A DNA stretch of 64,000 nucleotides, taken from Paraglaciecola chathamensis S18K6 (GTDB lineage: Bacteria; Pseudomonadota; Gammaproteobacteria; Enterobacterales; Alteromonadaceae). Both the position numbers and the translations under genes were made by a program. The notes beneath the pieces were generated by a model. It worked only from the letters and a program-made list of their open reading frames with translations. It was not told the origin of the DNA and made no database searches. Shown one piece after another: positions 8,683 to 19,000 of this stretch. The stretch covers positions 62,001 through 126,000 of the forward strand of contig BAEM01000043.1 in assembly GCA_000314955.1 (NCBI GenBank), given 5' to 3'. Positions within the stretch are counted from its first letter, which is position 1. Each line of letters starts with the position of its first letter.

Positions 8683-10518
8683 TTACCCTAACCCACCAGC
8701 AAACTTGAATATGGCGGCCTGTTGCGTGCGGCGAATAACGCGCATCGCTTCTTTTAGCTGATACTTCTCGATAGACGACAAATCACTAATTGAAACATAA
8801 TTATCTGTCACTTTATTCTGAATTTGATGGCGCCAACGCAAACGGTTCAATAACAACCAAATATCTCGCAAGTTTTTGACGTCTTTACTGGATAATCCTG
8901 AATGCGATAGCAAGCCATCGAGACGCTGTGGAATCGATGGCATCGTTAAGCCGTTTGCCAAAGAATAAATACGCACTAAATTATTAATAATTGCCACGCC
9001 GCTGTTCTTTAAATCAATACAGTCTTTTTTGGCTAAGCCTTTCTTATAGACAAACTTTTGAAACATGGATAAAGGTACATGCCCGTCACTAGCATGGCGC
9101 GTTAACGCTGCGATAAAACGAGATTGTCTGAGAAGCTCCTTACGCTCTAAATGCAACTGAGAAAGCAAAAAGCGATTTCCTGCCACTGCACGCACATCAA
9201 GAAATATATTGCAGTTTAATATAGCCTCAGGACTTGGCTCTCTTACCCAGCTTTGGGCTTGTTGTACCGCTTGGGCGACCGACATACGCAATGCCGGGTT
9301 ACTGGCCATAATGTTACCCGTGCACAGTTTAATACCGCATTTATCTAACCCCCTGCACACATACTCAGCCATGCCGGCAAAATACTCAGACTGTTGCTCA
9401 GTAGGCTCAGTTGCATATAACAACCCGTTGTCTTGATCTGAGCCCATCGTTTGGTCTTCTCGTGCCTGCGAACCGTACACTAACCAGCAAAACTCCATGG
9501 GTGCTTCCCCATTTTGCTGCTGGTAAAAACCAATTAATTTGCGGGTCATAATGTCTGTCGCTTGAGACAGCACCTTGCCGGCAATGTCAAAGTCGCCCAG
9601 TCGTTTGGCATGTTTCGAAAAGTAATGGGGAAGCTGCCAAGAAAGCCGCGTTAATTCATACAAGGAAGGAGCTTTAGTCAGCTCATTAATAACGAATAAT
9701 ACATTCCCTCTTTGGTGACGGATCATGTCACTGGCGGTAAGCATTCCCAAGGGTACGCCGGTATTTTTATCGACAACCGGTAAATGATGTACATTGTGCT
9801 CAGTCATCACGCATAAGGCATCAAATAGCGTACGTTGATCGTGAATCTTCACCGGGTCCTGAGTCATGATTTCGCTTACAGCCAGATTTACATCCGTCTG
9901 CTGGGCGACCACTCGATTACGAATATCCCTGTCAGTTAAGATCCCAACCAACGCTTGATTATCAGTGATCACAAGTGACGAAACGCTGCTGTGCGACATT
10001 TTTTGCACACCTTGCAAAATACTGCTCTTAATATCTTCGCTGACTACCCCGTCAGAAATCACTTCTCGAATGGGTTTGTACAGCCACATCGATTTTGAAT
10101 CATCGACCTGTTCGCTGTAAATCTGTTCTGACGTGTAGTTGCGAAAAAAGACTTCAATGCTAGGGTGGCTCTTGGCACTGTGAGTAAAACTCTTTTTAGG
10201 AATGCAATATACTAAGCCTGGGCTGTCGACCGTAATAGTGATGGCGTTCGGTTGCTTTTGCCAAAGGTTATCGCAGCCAAAATAATCCCCATCACTCACA
10301 TGGCGCTCTGCCTCAGCTGAGTCTTTGACAGAATATTGCCCATTGTAGATAAGAAACAAGCCGCCTTGTTGCTGCTTTAAGATGTTTGCGACATCTTCTT
10401 GGCTAAAATACGCTACCGTAATCGTCTCAGCTAACGCATTTAATTCGTGCTCGTCAAGTACGTCAAAGGGAGCAGAATCACGCAAAAACTCTAAGATATG
10501 CTGAGGGATATGATTCAT
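8683..10518 (-). CDS. cNMP-binding / CBS pair / DUF294 nucleotidyltransferase-like protein
   Basis: This cytoplasmic regulatory protein has 611 residues. A cyclic-nucleotide-binding fold spans about 10-125 and a pair of CBS domains about 145-265, including VGILTDRDIRNR and VPLGMLTASDMIRHQR. A DUF294 nucleotidyltransferase-like domain has the GSQAREDQTMGSDQDNGLLY signature, followed by a DUF294 C-terminal helical domain. I chose the ATG at 10518 because it has a GGAG site 5-6 bases upstream; the longer frame has none. It leads an operon with the exonuclease. The family resembles GlnD-type nucleotidyltransferases, but no target is established. Confidence 0.9.
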   Translation of the reverse strand: MNHIPQHILEFLRDSAPFDVLDEHELNALAETITVAYFSQEDVANILKQQQGGLFLIYNGQYSVKDSAEAERHVSDGDYFGCDNLWQKQPNAITITVDSPGLVYCIPKKSFTHSAKSHPSIEVFFRNYTSEQIYSEQVDDSKSMWLYKPIREVISDGVVSEDIKSSILQGVQKMSHSSVSSLVITDNQALVGILTDRDIRNRVVAQQTDVNLAVSEIMTQDPVKIHDQRTLFDALCVMTEHNVHHLPVVDKNTGVPLGMLTASDMIRHQRGNVLFVINELTKAPSLYELTRLSWQLPHYFSKHAKRLGDFDIAGKVLSQATDIMTRKLIGFYQQQNGEAPMEFCWLVYGSQAREDQTMGSDQDNGLLYATEPTEQQSEYFAGMAEYVCRGLDKCGIKLCTGNIMASNPALRMSVAQAVQQAQSWVREPSPEAILNCNIFLDVRAVAGNRFLLSQLHLERKELLRQSRFIAALTRHASDGHVPLSMFQKFVYKKGLAKKDCIDLKNSGVAIINNLVRIYSLANGLTMPSIPQRLDGLLSHSGLSSKDVKNLRDIWLLLNRLRWRHQIQNKVTDNYVSISDLSSIEKYQLKEAMRVIRRTQQAAIFKFAGGLG

Positions 10519-10696
10519 TTCAACTCCAAAAATAAAAGGCCGACAGTGAGCACTTCTCACCTGAATAGTCGTATTCTAATGAAATGCATTAAAGACAAAT
10601 AGTGCGCGACGGTGAATTTGAACAAAGCGCATTGTGTTTAACAAGAAAATTCTTATGGGCTATTACAAATCATTTAGCCGCGAGGCGTTAGCCTGA

Positions 10697-12514
10697 CTAC
10701 CCAAGCGTATTAACCAAACCAATCCTTGATAGAGGTTTATAAAAGTGGAACCCTTGAATGGCGGCAACATCCTTTTTATGAAAATACGCGTATTCTTCGG
10801 GCGTTTCTAACCCCTCTACAACACACTCTAACGAAAAATGTTGAGAGATATAAATTATCGCTTCGACAATAACTTGGTTGTCAGTACTTTGGTCTATTTT
10901 TGACACGAAACTCCGATCTATTTTTACAGACTTAAGCGGTAAACGGTGTAAATAAGAAAGTGAGGAATACCCGCTGCCAAAGTCATCCAGCATAAAAAAT
11001 AACTCATGGGCAATTAGCGCTTTCATAATACTGATGGCACTGGTGATATTCTCCATCGCGACGCCTTCGGTTATTTCCAAACGCAAATAGGAATGAGGGA
11101 AGCTAAATTCTTCTATTATTTCCAGCAGTTGTTCAACAAAATGAGGTTGGCTAAACTGACGTGGGCTAATATTAATACTGATATAGCGCAATGTCCCTTG
11201 CTCGAACCAATCGAGATGTTGAGTAATTAATTCACACGTTTGGCGCAAGACCCATTGGCCGATGTCCACAATCAAACCACACTCTTCTGCAACGGGAATA
11301 AAATCCTGCGGCCCAACCCAGCCTAACTTAGCATCGTGCCAGCGCAGCAAAGCCTCAGCGGCGACCACCTCTCCCGCCACATTTACCATAGGCTGGAAAT
11401 ACAACTCAAAGGCGTCTTCACGCAGTGCCACATGAAGACGTTGCTCAACCTCTGAGCGAAAAGCCGACATAATTTGTAATTCTTGACGGTAAAACAGATA
11501 GCCATTTCGACTAGTATGCTTAATTTTGTACATAGCAACATCTGCGTGTTTCACGAGTTGCTTAGCTTGCTCGGCTATCGTTTTCTTAACGTTCAATTCT
11601 GGAGAGGGGAACAAAGCGATACCAATGCTAAAACTAGTAAACACTGCACAGTGCGCTAGCTCAATACTGTCTCGGGTGATCCCAAGCATTTTTTCCGCCA
11701 CTTTTGTGGCCTTAGCCACCGCACTTTGTTCTGTCGGGCCTATATCGCTAAGCAGTAAAATAAACTCGTCGCCGCCTACTCGCGCTAGCGTATCATCGCG
11801 GCGAACACAGCCTTTCAACTTACTTGTGATATTGATAAGCAGTTCATCACCAACAGAATGGCCTAACGTATCGTTTATTAATTTAAATCTATCCAAGTCG
11901 ATAAAAAATACCGCCCCATATTGACCGTGATCTTCAGCGTTGGTCAATAGACTCTGAAGGTTGATATTGAGCATTTTTCGATTCGGTAAGCCAGTCAATA
12001 CATCTTGGTAGGTTTGCATCCTAAGCTGCTCTTCAACAGCCTTTCGATTGCTAATTTCGTCAACCAAATTCTGATGCTCTAAACATGCTTGGCAACTCAC
12101 AGCTAAGCGTCTAAACAAAGGTAATAACGCATTAATAACTATGTCATCAATGGGCGTAAACTTGCGCTCAAAGCTAATCGCCCCAAATTTAGGGATCTTA
12201 AAAAAATAATAAAAATTATCGCCGCGCTGACGGCAAATATTTGTTAGCTCTCGCTGAATAAAATCGTAAACCTGCTCACTTAACCAATCATTTGTATCAT
12301 CTAAACGGTGGTCATAAGGGTAACACAGCAAATCTGAATCATTCTTTGAACGAGGCGCTTCTTTAAATACGACGGCACTGCGCAAGCTCAAGCGTTTTTT
12401 AGCGCGCTCGAGGAATAGCTGAAGCATGTTATCAAGGTTAAGATCAAGCCCAATACTCATGGCGAGCTCATGCTGAATAGAGATAATCTGTAACGTGCGG
12501 CTCATCTCACTCAT
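10697..12514 (-). CDS. GGDEF-EAL protein (c-di-GMP synthesis/degradation)
   Basis: The protein has 605 residues and no transmembrane segment. Residues 1-160 form a GAF-like or unknown sensory region. The GGDEF domain follows, with an intact GGDEF motif at 247-251 and an I-site RRDD (R238, D241) exactly five residues upstream. The EAL domain (about 350-600) keeps AEALLRWHD, ISINISPRQF, ITEGVAMEN, DDFGSGYSSLSYL and KIDRSFV. Both active sites look intact, so the protein could make or degrade c-di-GMP. It starts 32 bp after the FIST gene and is almost certainly co-transcribed, implying that FIST ligand sensing controls this enzyme. Confidence 0.95.
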   Translation of the reverse strand: MSEMSRTLQIISIQHELAMSIGLDLNLDNMLQLFLERAKKRLSLRSAVVFKEAPRSKNDSDLLCYPYDHRLDDTNDWLSEQVYDFIQRELTNICRQRGDNFYYFFKIPKFGAISFERKFTPIDDIVINALLPLFRRLAVSCQACLEHQNLVDEISNRKAVEEQLRMQTYQDVLTGLPNRKMLNINLQSLLTNAEDHGQYGAVFFIDLDRFKLINDTLGHSVGDELLINITSKLKGCVRRDDTLARVGGDEFILLLSDIGPTEQSAVAKATKVAEKMLGITRDSIELAHCAVFTSFSIGIALFPSPELNVKKTIAEQAKQLVKHADVAMYKIKHTSRNGYLFYRQELQIMSAFRSEVEQRLHVALREDAFELYFQPMVNVAGEVVAAEALLRWHDAKLGWVGPQDFIPVAEECGLIVDIGQWVLRQTCELITQHLDWFEQGTLRYISINISPRQFSQPHFVEQLLEIIEEFSFPHSYLRLEITEGVAMENITSAISIMKALIAHELFFMLDDFGSGYSSLSYLHRLPLKSVKIDRSFVSKIDQSTDNQVIVEAIIYISQHFSLECVVEGLETPEEYAYFHKKDVAAIQGFHFYKPLSRIGLVNTLG

Positions 12515-12546
12515 TCACGGCTCCAAACATTGAGATAAACTGTCAT

Positions 12547-13740
12547 TCATGTTGCATCCTGACTCTGGGCTTGCGCTAATGCAGCAACAGCCGTTTTATT
12601 GTGCAAACTCAATATACCGCTTTGATCCAATTCTATTTCCCCTAACACCAACGCCCCTACGGTACGATACGGTTGGGCTATTTCGCGATCGATTAAATCT
12701 AGCTCTTTGGCAAATTCATCCTGTAGAAACAATTGCCTGCTTACACAATCAAATAAAAAGCAATCACTCACTTGGTGTGTGTCACAGAATGCTGAAACCG
12801 CTTTTCGTACTGCGCCTGTTGCAGCGAGTATCAACTTATCAGCGTCACCGCACATTATGTATAGCATGGTGTTCTCAGGCACATCGCCTGCACAAATAAG
12901 CCCTGTCCCTTCTACTTTGAGGGGGTCACGAATCAGCACCGAATCGTCCAACCTTGCTAAACCAAAAGGAAACGTTTTGGCTATGTCAAAGAAGTCATGC
13001 TCATCGAAATGCAATTCACTATGCTCTTGAACTACCCGCTTGTATAGCTGCGCCGCGGGTTCAAAATTTAACTCCAATATACAGTTGTCATCTGTGCTAT
13101 TAGCCAAGTACGGACCTGCCATGACCTCCCAACCATGACCTACAGCCAAATCCCATCGTGTCGACATTTCCACTAAAATCATGGCATCTTGATGCACGCC
13201 AGCAGCAGAGAAAAGACAGGGCTGAGGGGTAAACTCTAGTGTTCCGGCACCTCCTCCAAATACAGAGCAACTTTCTGGTACAAAACGCAAAACGTGCTGA
13301 AGATAGGCATCTATTTGTCTTGAGAGGGCATCGGTCAATATCATGACAGAGTTGACCGAGCTTGGCATAGGGATAAGATTTGACGAAAAAGGCGAGGATG
13401 TTGATACATTCTCTACAACGGAAACTTGAATATTACTCACGAAACCCGCGACTAAGATCCCGCTTGGCTCAAAACGTGAATCAATAATCAGGCCTGGGAA
13501 GACGCCCCCAAATATAGGGACGTCTAGGCCGTTGATACATTGCTTAAAATCGCGTCCCCAGGATGCAGCTTGTGCACTGCACAAGATCATGATCCCTTTT
13601 GGCTTTGAGAGCATCAATTTAGCAATGCTGTCCGTTAATGCATCTACTGAAACTTCCGGTGTAAATTGCACATCGCTAAAAACTGCCATCCATTTTCCTG
13701 CCAATTTAACGAAGACGTTAAATGTTTGATATGCAGACAA
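12547..13740 (-). CDS. FIST-domain sensory protein, possible NosP-type
   Basis: The protein has 397 residues, no signal peptide and no TM segment. The FIST N domain spans about 30-220, with KGIMILCSAQAASWG, GGVFPGLI, SVFGGGAGTLEFTPQPCLF and WDLAVGHGWEVMAGPY. The FIST C domain spans about 230-375, with FPFGLAR, GDADKLI and ALVLGEIELDQSGILSLHNKT. FIST proteins are ligand sensors. Some, named NosP, bind heme and nitric oxide and are encoded next to c-di-GMP enzymes. The GGDEF/EAL gene directly downstream fits that pattern. The NO-sensor assignment is an inference, since I cannot confirm a heme ligand by eye. Confidence 0.85.
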   Translation of the reverse strand: MSAYQTFNVFVKLAGKWMAVFSDVQFTPEVSVDALTDSIAKLMLSKPKGIMILCSAQAASWGRDFKQCINGLDVPIFGGVFPGLIIDSRFEPSGILVAGFVSNIQVSVVENVSTSSPFSSNLIPMPSSVNSVMILTDALSRQIDAYLQHVLRFVPESCSVFGGGAGTLEFTPQPCLFSAAGVHQDAMILVEMSTRWDLAVGHGWEVMAGPYLANSTDDNCILELNFEPAAQLYKRVVQEHSELHFDEHDFFDIAKTFPFGLARLDDSVLIRDPLKVEGTGLICAGDVPENTMLYIMCGDADKLILAATGAVRKAVSAFCDTHQVSDCFLFDCVSRQLFLQDEFAKELDLIDREIAQPYRTVGALVLGEIELDQSGILSLHNKTAVAALAQAQSQDAT

Positions 13741-13811
13741 TATTAGCTAAAAACGTTTAAATTACCAGCACTGTGCCCGTCCATTTTATGCGTTAACTGA
13801 CAAAAAATAAA

Positions 13812-13836
13812 AAAGCGCCCAACCGATGGACGCTTT
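13812..13836 (-). terminator. Intrinsic terminator of the symporter operon
   Basis: On the minus strand AAAGCGTCC pairs with GGGCGCTTT (one G-T pair) around a 7-base loop. A run of Ts broken by one A follows. It lies 58 bp past the symporter stop and separates that operon from the FIST gene. Confidence 0.82.
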
Positions 13837-13893
13837 AGTATTATATGGTTATTTCAATTCCGTTAGTTTAACCAATAGGACTGTGTCGGACGG

Positions 13894-15615
13894 TTAATGT
13901 GCAGAAGCCTCTCCCGCTCCTTTTGGATAGCGAATGTCTTCCACCAGTTGCTGTATCTCTGCCGGTGCTTCTTTACTCATCTTAAACACCACTAAAGCTA
14001 CGGCAAAATTAACCAACATACCTATGGCACCGATCCCCTCAGGTGAAACGCCAAACCACCAGTTCTGTGATACATTTGCAGCAGGGTTAATGAATTTGAA
14101 ATAAATAATATAGGCAGCAGTAAACCCAATCCCTGCCAGCATGCCTGATATAGCGCCTTTGTCGTTCATTCGCTTCATGAATATTCCCATAATAATGGCA
14201 GGGAAGAATGACGAGGCCGCTAGGCCGAACGCAAACGCCACCACCTGTGCAACAAACCCCGGCGGATTAACCCCAAAATAGCCTGCGATAACGATGGCAA
14301 TCCCCGCTGCTAAGCGTGCATAGAACAGCTCTTTTCTATCAGATATGTCGGGCATCAGATTGCGCTTCAGTAAGTCATGCGAGACAGAGGTAGAAATCAC
14401 TAGCAGTAAACCAGCAGAGGTAGACAGAGCGGCAGCAATTCCACCCGCAGCGACCAGCGCGATAACCCAAGCGGGTAAGTTAGCAATTTCTGGGTTCGCC
14501 ATGACCATGATGTCTCGGTCAACGTGCATCTCATTTCGCTCATCACCCGAATAAAACATTTTGCCGTCTTGGTTTTTGTCATCCCAACTGATTAAACCGG
14601 TTTTTTCCCAGTTGGTTATCCAACTCGGCGCTTCGCTGTATGGTGTGCCTGTAGGAGCTTGTTCGCTCACTGTCGGCCCATTGATAGTTTCTATCATGTT
14701 CACTCGAGCAAATGCTGCAATAGAAGGCGCTGTGGTGTACAAAATAGCGATAAACAACAACGCCCAACCGGCACTCTTACGGGCGTCACGTACTTTCGGC
14801 ACCGTAAAGAAACGCACAATCACGTGAGGCAGTCCTGCTGTACCCACCATTAGCGCTGCTGTGATACAAAATACGTCGAACGTGCCTTTCGTGCCGGATG
14901 TATACTCGTTAAACCCGAGTTGTGTAGATAACCCGTCGAGCTTTTCGAGCAAATACACACCCGACCCATCAGCTAAGCTCGCACCGAAACCAGTTTGCGG
15001 TAACACATGCCCTGTCACCATGATCGAAATAAACACCGCAGGCACCAAGTAGGCAAAGATTAACACGCAATACTGAGCAACCTGGGTATAGGTGATGCCC
15101 TTCATGCCGCCCAATACGGTATAGAAAAAGACAATCGCCATACCAATTACAACGCCAGTGACTATGTCTACTTCAAGAAAGCGGCTAAACACCACCCCCA
15201 CTCCGCGCATTTGCCCCGCCACATAGGTAAAGCAAACAAAGATGGCGCAAATCACGGCGACCGTGCGCGCTGTCTGAGAGTAATAACGATCACCGATAAA
15301 ATCAGGCACAGTGAATTTACCAAATTTACGTAGGTAGGGCGCAAGGCAAAGTGCGAGTAACACGTAACCCCCTGTCCAACCCAGCAAATAAACCGCGCCG
15401 TCATAACCCATAAAGGAAATAAGCCCCGCCATGGAAATAAACGACGCAGCTGACATCCAATCTGCGGCGGTTGCCATGCCATTTGCAATGGGGTGAACAC
15501 CACCACCAGCAACATAAAATTCCTGTGTTGAACCGGCTCGAGCCCAAACAGCGATGGCGATATACAAGGCGAAAGAAGCACCCACAATTAAAAACGTAAG
15601 TAATTGAACATCCAT
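13894..15615 (-). CDS. Sodium:solute symporter large subunit (acetate/ActP-like, VC_2705 type)
   Basis: This inner-membrane SSS (SLC5) transporter has 573 residues and about 13 helices. Visible blocks include [68 protein letters not shown] and [20 protein letters not shown]. The ATG at 15615 follows an AGGAG site 7 bases upstream; the longer frame would overlap the previous gene without such a site. The DUF4212 subunit ends 10 bp before. The pair resembles the two-subunit symporters linked to acs and CrbSR in other gammaproteobacteria. Acetate or a related short-chain acid is the likely substrate. The promoter before DUF4212 carries a candidate CrbR box. Confidence 0.92.
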   Translation of the reverse strand: MDVQLLTFLIVGASFALYIAIAVWARAGSTQEFYVAGGGVHPIANGMATAADWMSAASFISMAGLISFMGYDGAVYLLGWTGGYVLLALCLAPYLRKFGKFTVPDFIGDRYYSQTARTVAVICAIFVCFTYVAGQMRGVGVVFSRFLEVDIVTGVVIGMAIVFFYTVLGGMKGITYTQVAQYCVLIFAYLVPAVFISIMVTGHVLPQTGFGASLADGSGVYLLEKLDGLSTQLGFNEYTSGTKGTFDVFCITAALMVGTAGLPHVIVRFFTVPKVRDARKSAGWALLFIAILYTTAPSIAAFARVNMIETINGPTVSEQAPTGTPYSEAPSWITNWEKTGLISWDDKNQDGKMFYSGDERNEMHVDRDIMVMANPEIANLPAWVIALVAAGGIAAALSTSAGLLLVISTSVSHDLLKRNLMPDISDRKELFYARLAAGIAIVIAGYFGVNPPGFVAQVVAFAFGLAASSFFPAIIMGIFMKRMNDKGAISGMLAGIGFTAAYIIYFKFINPAANVSQNWWFGVSPEGIGAIGMLVNFAVALVVFKMSKEAPAEIQQLVEDIRYPKGAGEASAH

Positions 15616-15625
15616 TTTAGTGCTC

Positions 15626-15892
15626 CTATTCTTCGTCAACGCCGTAGCGTTTATCGAGTTGATTCATTTTGTACATGTAGATAAATATCAACGCGACAAA
15701 AACGTAAATTGCGCCTTGTTGCGCAAACCAAAAGCCCAATTTAAAGCCGAATAGTTGTATTTGATTGAGTAAGTCGACCAATAAAATACCGAACCCAAAA
15801 GACACCACAAACCAAATCAGTAGTAGCTTTGTCATCAGAGCGAGGTTTTCCCGCCAGTATGCTTTTTTGTCTTCTTCATTCTTAAATGCCAT
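15626..15892 (-). CDS. DUF4212 symporter small subunit
   Basis: This 88-residue protein has two TM helices, [20 protein letters not shown] and the [20 protein letters not shown] block. Charged residues lead ([19 protein letters not shown]) and the end is [13 protein letters not shown]. This matches the DUF4212 small subunit that accompanies VC_2705-type sodium:solute symporters. I prefer the ATG at 15892. A GTG at 15904 would add four residues but has no ribosome site of its own. The gene leads the operon and is divergent from crbS. Confidence 0.9.
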   Translation of the reverse strand: MAFKNEEDKKAYWRENLALMTKLLLIWFVVSFGFGILLVDLLNQIQLFGFKLGFWFAQQGAIYVFVALIFIYMYKMNQLDKRYGVDEE

Positions 15893-15956
15893 CTTGTTTT
15901 CCACCCAAGGTTAATAAGATGTAAATCACTTTAAGCTTATGTTTAACAAGACGGAA

Positions 15957-15972
15957 TGAGACCATGGTCTTA
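15957..15972. promoter_or_regulatory. Candidate CrbR box, symporter operon (TGAGACCATGGTCTTA)
   Basis: The imperfect 16-bp palindrome TGAGACCATGGTCTTA lies 64 bp before the DUF4212 start. With its flank it reads GGAATGAGACCATGGTCTTA, which matches the acs upstream copy at 19 of 20 bases in the same orientation to the gene. It is also 94 bp before the divergent crbS, so it may control both. Assignment to CrbR is inferred from distribution. Confidence 0.68.
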
Positions 15973-16066
15973 CGGCTGCAATAAACTAGGGTGATTGTGC
16001 TACAGTCCATGTAAATCAGTGCCTTAAGAGGCATAATAAAGACAGCATCGTGCAACAGGAATCGTT

Positions 16067-19000
16067 ATGGCGTTAGGTTGGTTATTATTAGCCATTGTCT
16101 ATTTGATGGGATTATTTTGGTTAGCGAAATGGGGTGATGGCAACAATGCCCTAGCCAAACGCTTTAGTTCACATCCAGCAATTTACTCTCTAGCACTGGC
16201 GATTTACTGTACCGCCTGGACGTTTTTTGGTTCGGTAGGCGAGGCTTCCCGCGATAACTGGGATTACCTCCCCATATTCCTCGGGCCAATGCTGCTGTAT
16301 TTATTTGGTTATCGGTTCTTACGTAAACTCATCGCAGTAAGTAAACGACAACATATTACTACCATCGCGGATTTTATTTCCTCTCGCTATGGCAAACGCC
16401 AAACTATCGCACTGCTGGTTACGCTGATTGCGTTACTTGCCATAGTTCCCTATGTGGCACTGCAACTAAAAGCAATTGGCTCGGCATTTCTAATGGTCAC
16501 AGGGCAGACTCACGCAGAATTGATTGTGCTTGGGGCAACGACCTTTATTGCGCTGTTTTCCATTTATTTTGGCACCCAACATGCCGACGTAACTGAATAT
16601 CGTCGCGGATTAATGCTGGCCATATCCTTTGAATCAGTCATTAAATTGTGTGCATTAATCGCCGTCGCAAGCTTTGGTTACTTTGCCTATTCACAACACA
16701 CCAACACGCCATTGTTACATAAGTTTGCCAGTGCTGATGCCCTTGGCAATATCTGGTCATTTTCGTTTATCGCGCAAACGTTAATGGCCGCTGGCGCTGT
16801 GGTTTGCTTACCCCGCCAATTTCATGTTGCCATTGTAGACAACCTTAAGCTGAGCCACCTAAAAACCGCTCGCTGGCTATTTCCCTTGTACCTACTGTGC
16901 ATTGCCATACTGATCCCGATCATTTCTGCCGCTGGTGATGACATGTTTCGTTATACAAACCAAGAGCCGGATACCTACGTATTGGGAATGGCCATGGGCA
17001 GCGGCAGCATGTTGCTCCAAGTGCTGGTTTTTGTCGGGGGGCTGTCCGCCGCCACAGCGATGATCATCGTCGCGACGTTAACGCTAAGCACCATGCTAAC
17101 CAATGACGTTATACTGCCCAATTTATTAGCTGAACATCGCGGTGCTGGTGTGCCCCCTAACTTCACCAAACGCATTCTCCTTATCCGACGCTTAGTGATC
17201 TCAGCGATTCTGTTTCTGGCGTATATCTATTACCAACAAATGACCGACAGTCGCACACTCGCTTCCATTGGCTTAATTGCGTTTTCATTAGTCATTCAGT
17301 TATTGCCCGCTATCGTCGGCGGTTTATATTGGAAACGCGGCCATGCGCAAGGCGTATATGCAGGGCTAATGGTGGGTATTGGCTCATGGATTTTATGGCT
17401 GATGTTGCCCTTGTTCAATGACGCTGGGCAGAATTTACTCCTAAATGACACCATCAACACAGTCGCTATATACAGTTTGCTGGCTAACGCATTGGCTTAT
17501 GTCTTGTTCTCATATGTAGCAGAAGTACGCTTAATCGATCGTATTCAAGCGGAAGCATTTGTCACCACGACTGACGAAAAAAGCAAGCAGCATAATATTC
17601 TGCTCGCGCAAACAAGCGTTGGCGATTTACAAACCTTGCTAAGCACTTTTCTAGGAGAGAAGCGCTGCAAGCAACTACTCAGTGACTACCAACAACGTAA
17701 TGGCCAAATTCTTAACCCTGGGGAATCTGCCACTGAAGAATTTGTACTTTTTAGTGAACGAGCTTTAGGGGGAGTCATTGGCGCTTCATCTGCAAAAGCC
17801 CTAGTCGATAGCGCCATTAACGGCAAAAAGTTAAATTTTGAAGAAGTCGTTAATTTCTTTGATGACACTACCCAAGCGATTCAATTCAATATGAGTGCGC
17901 TGGTTGCCTCCTTAGAAAGTCTAGAACAAGGAATAAGCGTTATTGATCGAGACCTAAACCTCGTTGCATGGAACAAAAGCTATCTTGCGCTTTTCAGCTA
18001 TCCGGCAAATATGGTTCGTGTCGGACGCCCAGTAGAAGATTTGGTTAGATACAATGCCCAGCGCGGTGAGTGCGGTGCTGGCGAGGTTGAAAATTTAGTG
18101 CAAAAGCGTCTGGAACATATGCGCAAAGGTACCAGCCATCGTTTCTTGCGCCAACGCAGTGATGGTAGAACCTTAGAAATGGTCGGTACACCTTTACCTG
18201 GTGGCGGCTTTGTTACCAGCTTTAATGACGTCACTGAACACATTGAAACCCAGCATGCCCTAAAAGAAGCCAATATCGACTTAGAAAACCGGATACAAAA
18301 ACGAGCGCAAGAAGTGCAAACCATTAATGCTGAATTGCGCTTAGAAATACAACGCCGTGCGCAAGCAGAAACCCAATTGGTCAGTGCAAGAAAAGCAGCT
18401 GAACAAGCAAATGCCAGTAAAACTCGTTTCTTAGCATTGGCCAGTCACGACATTTTGCAGCCCCTAAACGCAGCCAAGCTCTATTTGGGTGCTTTAGAAG
18501 AAACGGTTTTAAACGACGATACTCGACACACCTTAGGTAAGCTATCTAATAGCATTCACGCCAGCGAAGCCTTGATCGCCACCCTGTTAGACATTGCGCG
18601 AATAGACCAAGGCGAACTTAAAGCAGAATATAGCGCAACCCATGTACCCGAGGTGCTGCAACCTCTTATCACCGAGTTTGAACTCACCGCAGAGCACAAA
18701 GGCTTACAGCTTCGCTCACACATTGCTGATGTATGGGTAAAAACTGATCGTACTTATCTTTACCGCATCATGCAGAATTTCCTTTCCAATGCACTGAAGT
18801 ACACCCAGCAGGGGGGTGTTTTGGTTGCTGTGCGCCAAAAAGAACAAGGTGTACTATTCGAAGTGTTTGACACGGGCTCTGGCATCGAGCCTGATCAAGT
18901 GAATAAGATATTCGGTGACTTTTATCGTATCTCTGGCAATGAGCAACAGGGAGTAGGTCTAGGCTTAGGGGTGGTAAAACGTTTGGCGGCCATATTAGAT

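Noticed and set aside
11526-11924. A 132-codon frame antisense to the GGDEF domain
   Set aside because: The opposite strand encodes a complete GGDEF domain with all motifs, so this is a mirror frame.
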